Below, one piece after another: positions 6,058 to 7,796 of a DNA stretch of 7,796 nt. Under the pieces are notes generated by a model, which saw nothing but the letters and a program-made list of their open reading frames with translations, searched no databases and was not told the DNA's origin. This stretch comes from Holosporales bacterium. GTDB taxonomy: Bacteria > Pseudomonadota > Alphaproteobacteria > RUG11792. Both the position numbers and the translations under genes were made by a program. The DNA lies in the NCBI GenBank assembly GCA_031286725.1, contig JAITTR010000007.1, positions 1-7,796 on the forward strand. Reading direction: 5' to 3'. The first letter of the stretch is position 1. The number at the start of each line of letters is the position of its first letter.

Positions 6058-7299
6058 ATGAAAAAAACGTTATTATTAACAAGTCTAGCGGCAATATTAA
6101 CTTCGGCTCAATCTTTTGCGTCTAGTGACGCTCGGCGTTCTGGGTTAGACGAAATTAGAGGAACGATTAATATTGCGGGGGGCGGAACCGTGGCCGTGAA
6201 TCGTCCTCTCTTTCTTCAATCAACGGCTATGATCTTAAACCATGGCTCTGTAGAAGGGACAGGATCAATATCTGGCGAAGAGGGAGCTCAAATTATAAAT
6301 TCCATTGGGTTTCCTAAAATGGCTGAACGTAGAAGCGCTTTTGCTGCTGTTGCCAATCCTTTGGAGAGCGGACATAGTTATCGTGAACCCAAACCTGCGA
6401 ATATAGAGCCAAAACTTGTTGAAGATATAAACGAGTTAGAAATAATTCAGGAGAACACGATAAATAAAAATACTGATGGTATAGATAAGGCAAAAGAAGT
6501 TTTTGTTTTAGTTGATGATGGTAAATCATTTCTTCCTGAAAATGAAAATTACGCGCTTGAGGGAGAATCCCGGGAGCCTTTATCGGTTAAGGTGAATTTC
6601 GCTAATACGATTAATTCCGATTTTAAAGGAACGCCTCATGGATTAACGCTTACAAAGCGTGTTAGACTCGCTGGAGACAACAGTAATTTAACCAAAGGAA
6701 ATTTTATAGTTGGCAATGGAGAAACGGAAACTAATGTAACAATTGGCGCTCCGTCGGCTATGCCTGGAACTGAAGCAATAGTAAAGCCAAATGCTCTTTT
6801 AACTCTTGATGCGAAAAGGGAGGTTGAGTTAACAAAAAAATTGACGCTTGAAGGGAGCGGGAAATTATGTATTCCTGAAGAGGAAACTCTAGTTATCCCC
6901 GCTGGAGTTACTTTAGAGTTTGGCGCTTTTGATGGACCTGTAACTCCTATTTCGTCTGGCAGTAGCGCAGAATACAAACATTCTATGGGTAATATAAAAG
7001 GGAAGAGTAACGAAGTTTTAAGCGCGATTAGTGGGAAAAATACTTATCCATTTACAATAAATGGATCAGCGTCTAAAACGACGTATAATTTGTTTATAGA
7101 GGAAATAAAAGGCAGTAGTTATGAAATCTATACTGATTTACCTGATTTATCTGGCGTGAAACTTATTGCGAAAAAAGAAGGCGATAAATTTGGTGTGTAT
7201 AGAACCTTAAAAACTAGAAAAGATCGAGCCCAAAGTTTATTTAAATTGTTTGAAAAAGCTTTAGAGCACGATAAGAAATGTGAATTGGAGCATGAGTAA
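6058..7299 (+). CDS. Exported beta-rich protein of unknown function
   Basis: This encodes 413 residues that I cannot assign to a family. It begins with a textbook Sec signal peptide: KK, a hydrophobic core LLLTSLAAILTSA, and probable cleavage after AQSFA at about residue 22. The mature start (GTINIAGGGTVAVNRPLFLQ, then GSVEGTGSISGEEGAQIINS) has the alternating hydrophobic and glycine pattern of parallel beta-helix or autotransporter-passenger proteins. A second such patch lies near 240-295 (VKPNALLTLDAKREVELTK; LTLEGSGKLCIPEEETLVIP; AGVTLEFGAF). Residues about 95-170 are charged and lower in complexity. The last 30 residues are charged and probably helical, and there is no C-terminal outer-membrane barrel, anchor or sorting signal. 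It is therefore probably periplasmic or released. It stands alone behind a strong ribosome-binding site and ends 29 bases before a perfect 18-bp inverted repeat. Confidence 0.85.
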   Translation: MKKTLLLTSLAAILTSAQSFASSDARRSGLDEIRGTINIAGGGTVAVNRPLFLQSTAMILNHGSVEGTGSISGEEGAQIINSIGFPKMAERRSAFAAVANPLESGHSYREPKPANIEPKLVEDINELEIIQENTINKNTDGIDKAKEVFVLVDDGKSFLPENENYALEGESREPLSVKVNFANTINSDFKGTPHGLTLTKRVRLAGDNSNLTKGNFIVGNGETETNVTIGAPSAMPGTEAIVKPNALLTLDAKREVELTKKLTLEGSGKLCIPEEETLVIPAGVTLEFGAFDGPVTPISSGSSAEYKHSMGNIKGKSNEVLSAISGKNTYPFTINGSASKTTYNLFIEEIKGSSYEIYTDLPDLSGVKLIAKKEGDKFGVYRTLKTRKDRAQSLFKLFEKALEHDKKCELEHE

Positions 7300-7328
7300 T
7301 AGAATTTAGGCGGACTTTCCATTTCGTC

Positions 7329-7369
7329 AACATACCTTGAGAAAGCCACTTGCTTTCTCAAGGTATGTT
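7329..7369. repeat. Perfect 18-bp inverted repeat, possible terminator
   Basis: Positions 7329-7346 and 7352-7369 are exact reverse complements (AACATACCTTGAGAAAGC in the left arm) with a five-base CACTT loop. It lies 29 bases after the exported-protein stop, where a terminator would be expected. However, the bases that follow (AATCTTCTAACCC) are not a T-run on either strand. It may be a weak or Rho-independent-like terminator, an mRNA-stabilising end, or a dispersed palindromic repeat. Confidence 0.8.
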
Positions 7370-7405
7370 AATCTTCTAACCCTATCTTTTGGTTGTTATA
7401 TAAAT

Positions 7406-7439
7406 TGCTCGCCAGTTTAATTTATACGTTCCGCGAGCA
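7406..7439. repeat. GC-rich 7-bp inverted repeat
   Basis: TGCTCGC (7406-7412) and GCGAGCA (7433-7439) are perfect reverse complements separated by 20 bases of mostly AT sequence. The GC-rich arms stand out from the surrounding DNA. No function is evident. Confidence 0.5.
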
Positions 7440-7495
7440 GATTGAAAGCAAACCAAACATAAATTTCATACTATTAATATATTAAAACCCCACAC

Positions 7496-7623
7496 GCTTT
7501 CCTTTTGGAACGAAAAAAAGAGAGCAATTTACGAAGCGTCTTGTCAAGGGCAAAGAGCGTAGCGTCCCTTGACAACTCGAGCGAAGTAAATTGGTATAAT
7601 TGAGTGATACCAAAAGGAAAAGC
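7496..7623. repeat. Nested three-level inverted repeat
   Basis: Three concentric pairs of arms share one axis. The outer pair is GCTTTCCTTTTGG (7496-7508) with CCAAAAGGAAAAGC (7610-7623), with one bulged A. The middle pair is CAATTTAC (7525-7532) with GTAAATTG (7586-7593). The inner pair is TTGTCAAGGG (7541-7550) with CCCTTGACAA (7566-7575), around a 15-base loop. Read on the minus strand, the middle stem is followed by CTCTCTTTTTTT, so this could end transcription coming from the right. The right arm of the inner pair doubles as the -35 of a plus-strand promoter. It may be a folded RNA, a terminator or a dispersed palindromic element. Confidence 0.7.
7569..7600 (+). promoter_or_regulatory. 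Plus-strand promoter with extended -10
   Basis: TTGACA (7569-7574) matches the -35 consensus exactly, and TGGTATAAT (7592-7600) is an extended -10. The 20-base spacer is longer than the usual 16-18, but an extended -10 can work with a poorly placed -35. The predicted start is near 7607, just before a structured segment with no coding region. Confidence 0.55.
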
Positions 7624-7686
7624 TCTAGTCTTTTTCTAGATGGAAATTTGAGTAAAACTCAATCTTTTGGTTGATTTTTGCTCTCT
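7607..7686 (+). ncRNA. Candidate small RNA, three-way junction
   Basis: RNA starting near 7607 can form a closing stem ACCAAAAG (7609-7616) with CTTTTGGT (7664-7671). This encloses two hairpins: TCTAG/CTAGA (7624-7628 and 7636-7640, seven-base loop) and TTGAGT/ACTCAA (7648-7653 and 7657-7662, AAA loop). A TTTTT run follows four bases after the closing stem (7675-7679). A promoter sits directly upstream and no open reading frame is present. I do not recognise the family, and I see no hammerhead core. The closing-stem arm could instead pair with the upstream CCTTTTGG of the nested repeat if transcription came from further left. Confidence 0.4.
7662..7673 (+). repeat. Second copy of a 12-bp direct repeat (first copy 7384-7395)
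   Basis: ATCTTTTGGTTG occurs at 7384-7395 and 7662-7673, about 280 bases apart; each copy is followed within 10-15 bases by TTGCTC. The second copy contains the 3' arm of the candidate small RNA's closing stem. The pair brackets the nested inverted repeat and may mark the edges of a duplicated or mobile segment. Confidence 0.5.
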
Positions 7687-7717
7687 ATAATTTGTTAAAA
7701 CTTTTTTTGGATAAAAA

Positions 7718-7733
7718 TATTCCACGTGGAACA
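7718..7733. promoter_or_regulatory. parS centromere site (ParB-binding)
   Basis: TATTCCACGTGGAACA contains a 12-bp perfect palindrome, TTCCACGTGGAA, around CACGTG. It matches the chromosomal parS consensus (TGTTYCACGTGRAACA, known from Bacillus and Caulobacter) at all positions except one outer base (A for G). ParB binds such sites and, with ParA, segregates the origin region. Known parS sites cluster near oriC and often near parAB; neither parA nor parB is in this window. Confidence 0.75.
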
Positions 7734-7796
7734 TTTTGTGATTTCCGTTCAAAAGGCAGGAAAATCAAACATTTTAAATAACTAAAATGCCGATTT

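Noticed and set aside
6636..6977. Minus-strand open frame of 113 codons inside the exported-protein gene
   Set aside because: It is fully antisense to a gene with a clear signal peptide and strong ribosome-binding site, and has no start signals of its own.
7607..7686. Hammerhead-type ribozyme in the three-way junction
   Set aside because: The junction lacks the CTGATGA and GAAA core strands in the required positions.
7300..7796. tRNA, CRISPR or DnaA-box cluster in the right-hand non-coding region
   Set aside because: No tRNA cloverleaf with a GTTCRA arm, no regularly spaced repeats and no TTATNCACA-type boxes were found by eye, so an origin is inferred only from the parS site and is not annotated.
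7787..7796. Start of a new gene at ATG 7787
   Set aside because: Only three codons are visible, no ribosome-binding site precedes it, and the ATG lies in a CATTTTA/TAAAATG hairpin (7770-7789).

Overview
This AT-rich window most likely comes from an alphaproteobacterium with a host-associated, partly eroded genome. The best taxonomic clue is ribosomal protein S1. It has six S1 domains in about 565 residues and ends in the QFGSTDSGARLGDILG-type tail typical of alphaproteobacterial S1. MurC (NGGVINSYKTNARLG region) and RuvX (extra N-terminal residues before the IDYGNKRIGLA motif) fit the same group. A perfect-core ParB-binding site (parS) near the right end suggests the origin-proximal part of a chromosome. 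The order or family cannot be fixed from this window.

Layout. Positions 1-1076 hold no intact gene. They contain a possible 3' tail of an upstream gene (3-53), a small minus-strand secreted-protein gene broken by a one-base frameshift (230-533), a short open run that may be a carboxypeptidase relic, and several small palindromes. Positions 1077-5955 are a compact plus-strand block: murC, an 89-residue membrane-anchored protein of unknown function, ruvX, rpsA with its own sigma70-type promoter and a leader hairpin, a SemiSWEET transporter, and a thiamine pyrophosphokinase that overlaps the transporter gene by 32 bases. Positions 6058-7299 encode a 413-residue exported, beta-rich protein of unknown function behind a very strong Shine-Dalgarno sequence.

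Positions 7300-7796 are non-coding but highly structured. They hold a perfect 18-bp inverted repeat, a 7-bp GC-rich stem, a nested three-level inverted repeat, a TTGACA / extended -10 promoter, a candidate small RNA that folds as a three-way junction, and the parS site.

The coding block links cell-wall precursor synthesis (MurC), 16S rRNA processing (RuvX), translation initiation (S1) and thiamine-cofactor salvage (TPK, perhaps with its neighbouring small transporter). The most interesting parts are the structured right end with parS and a possible new small RNA, the frameshifted secreted gene with its slippery UUU UGA site, and the SemiSWEET/TPK pair.
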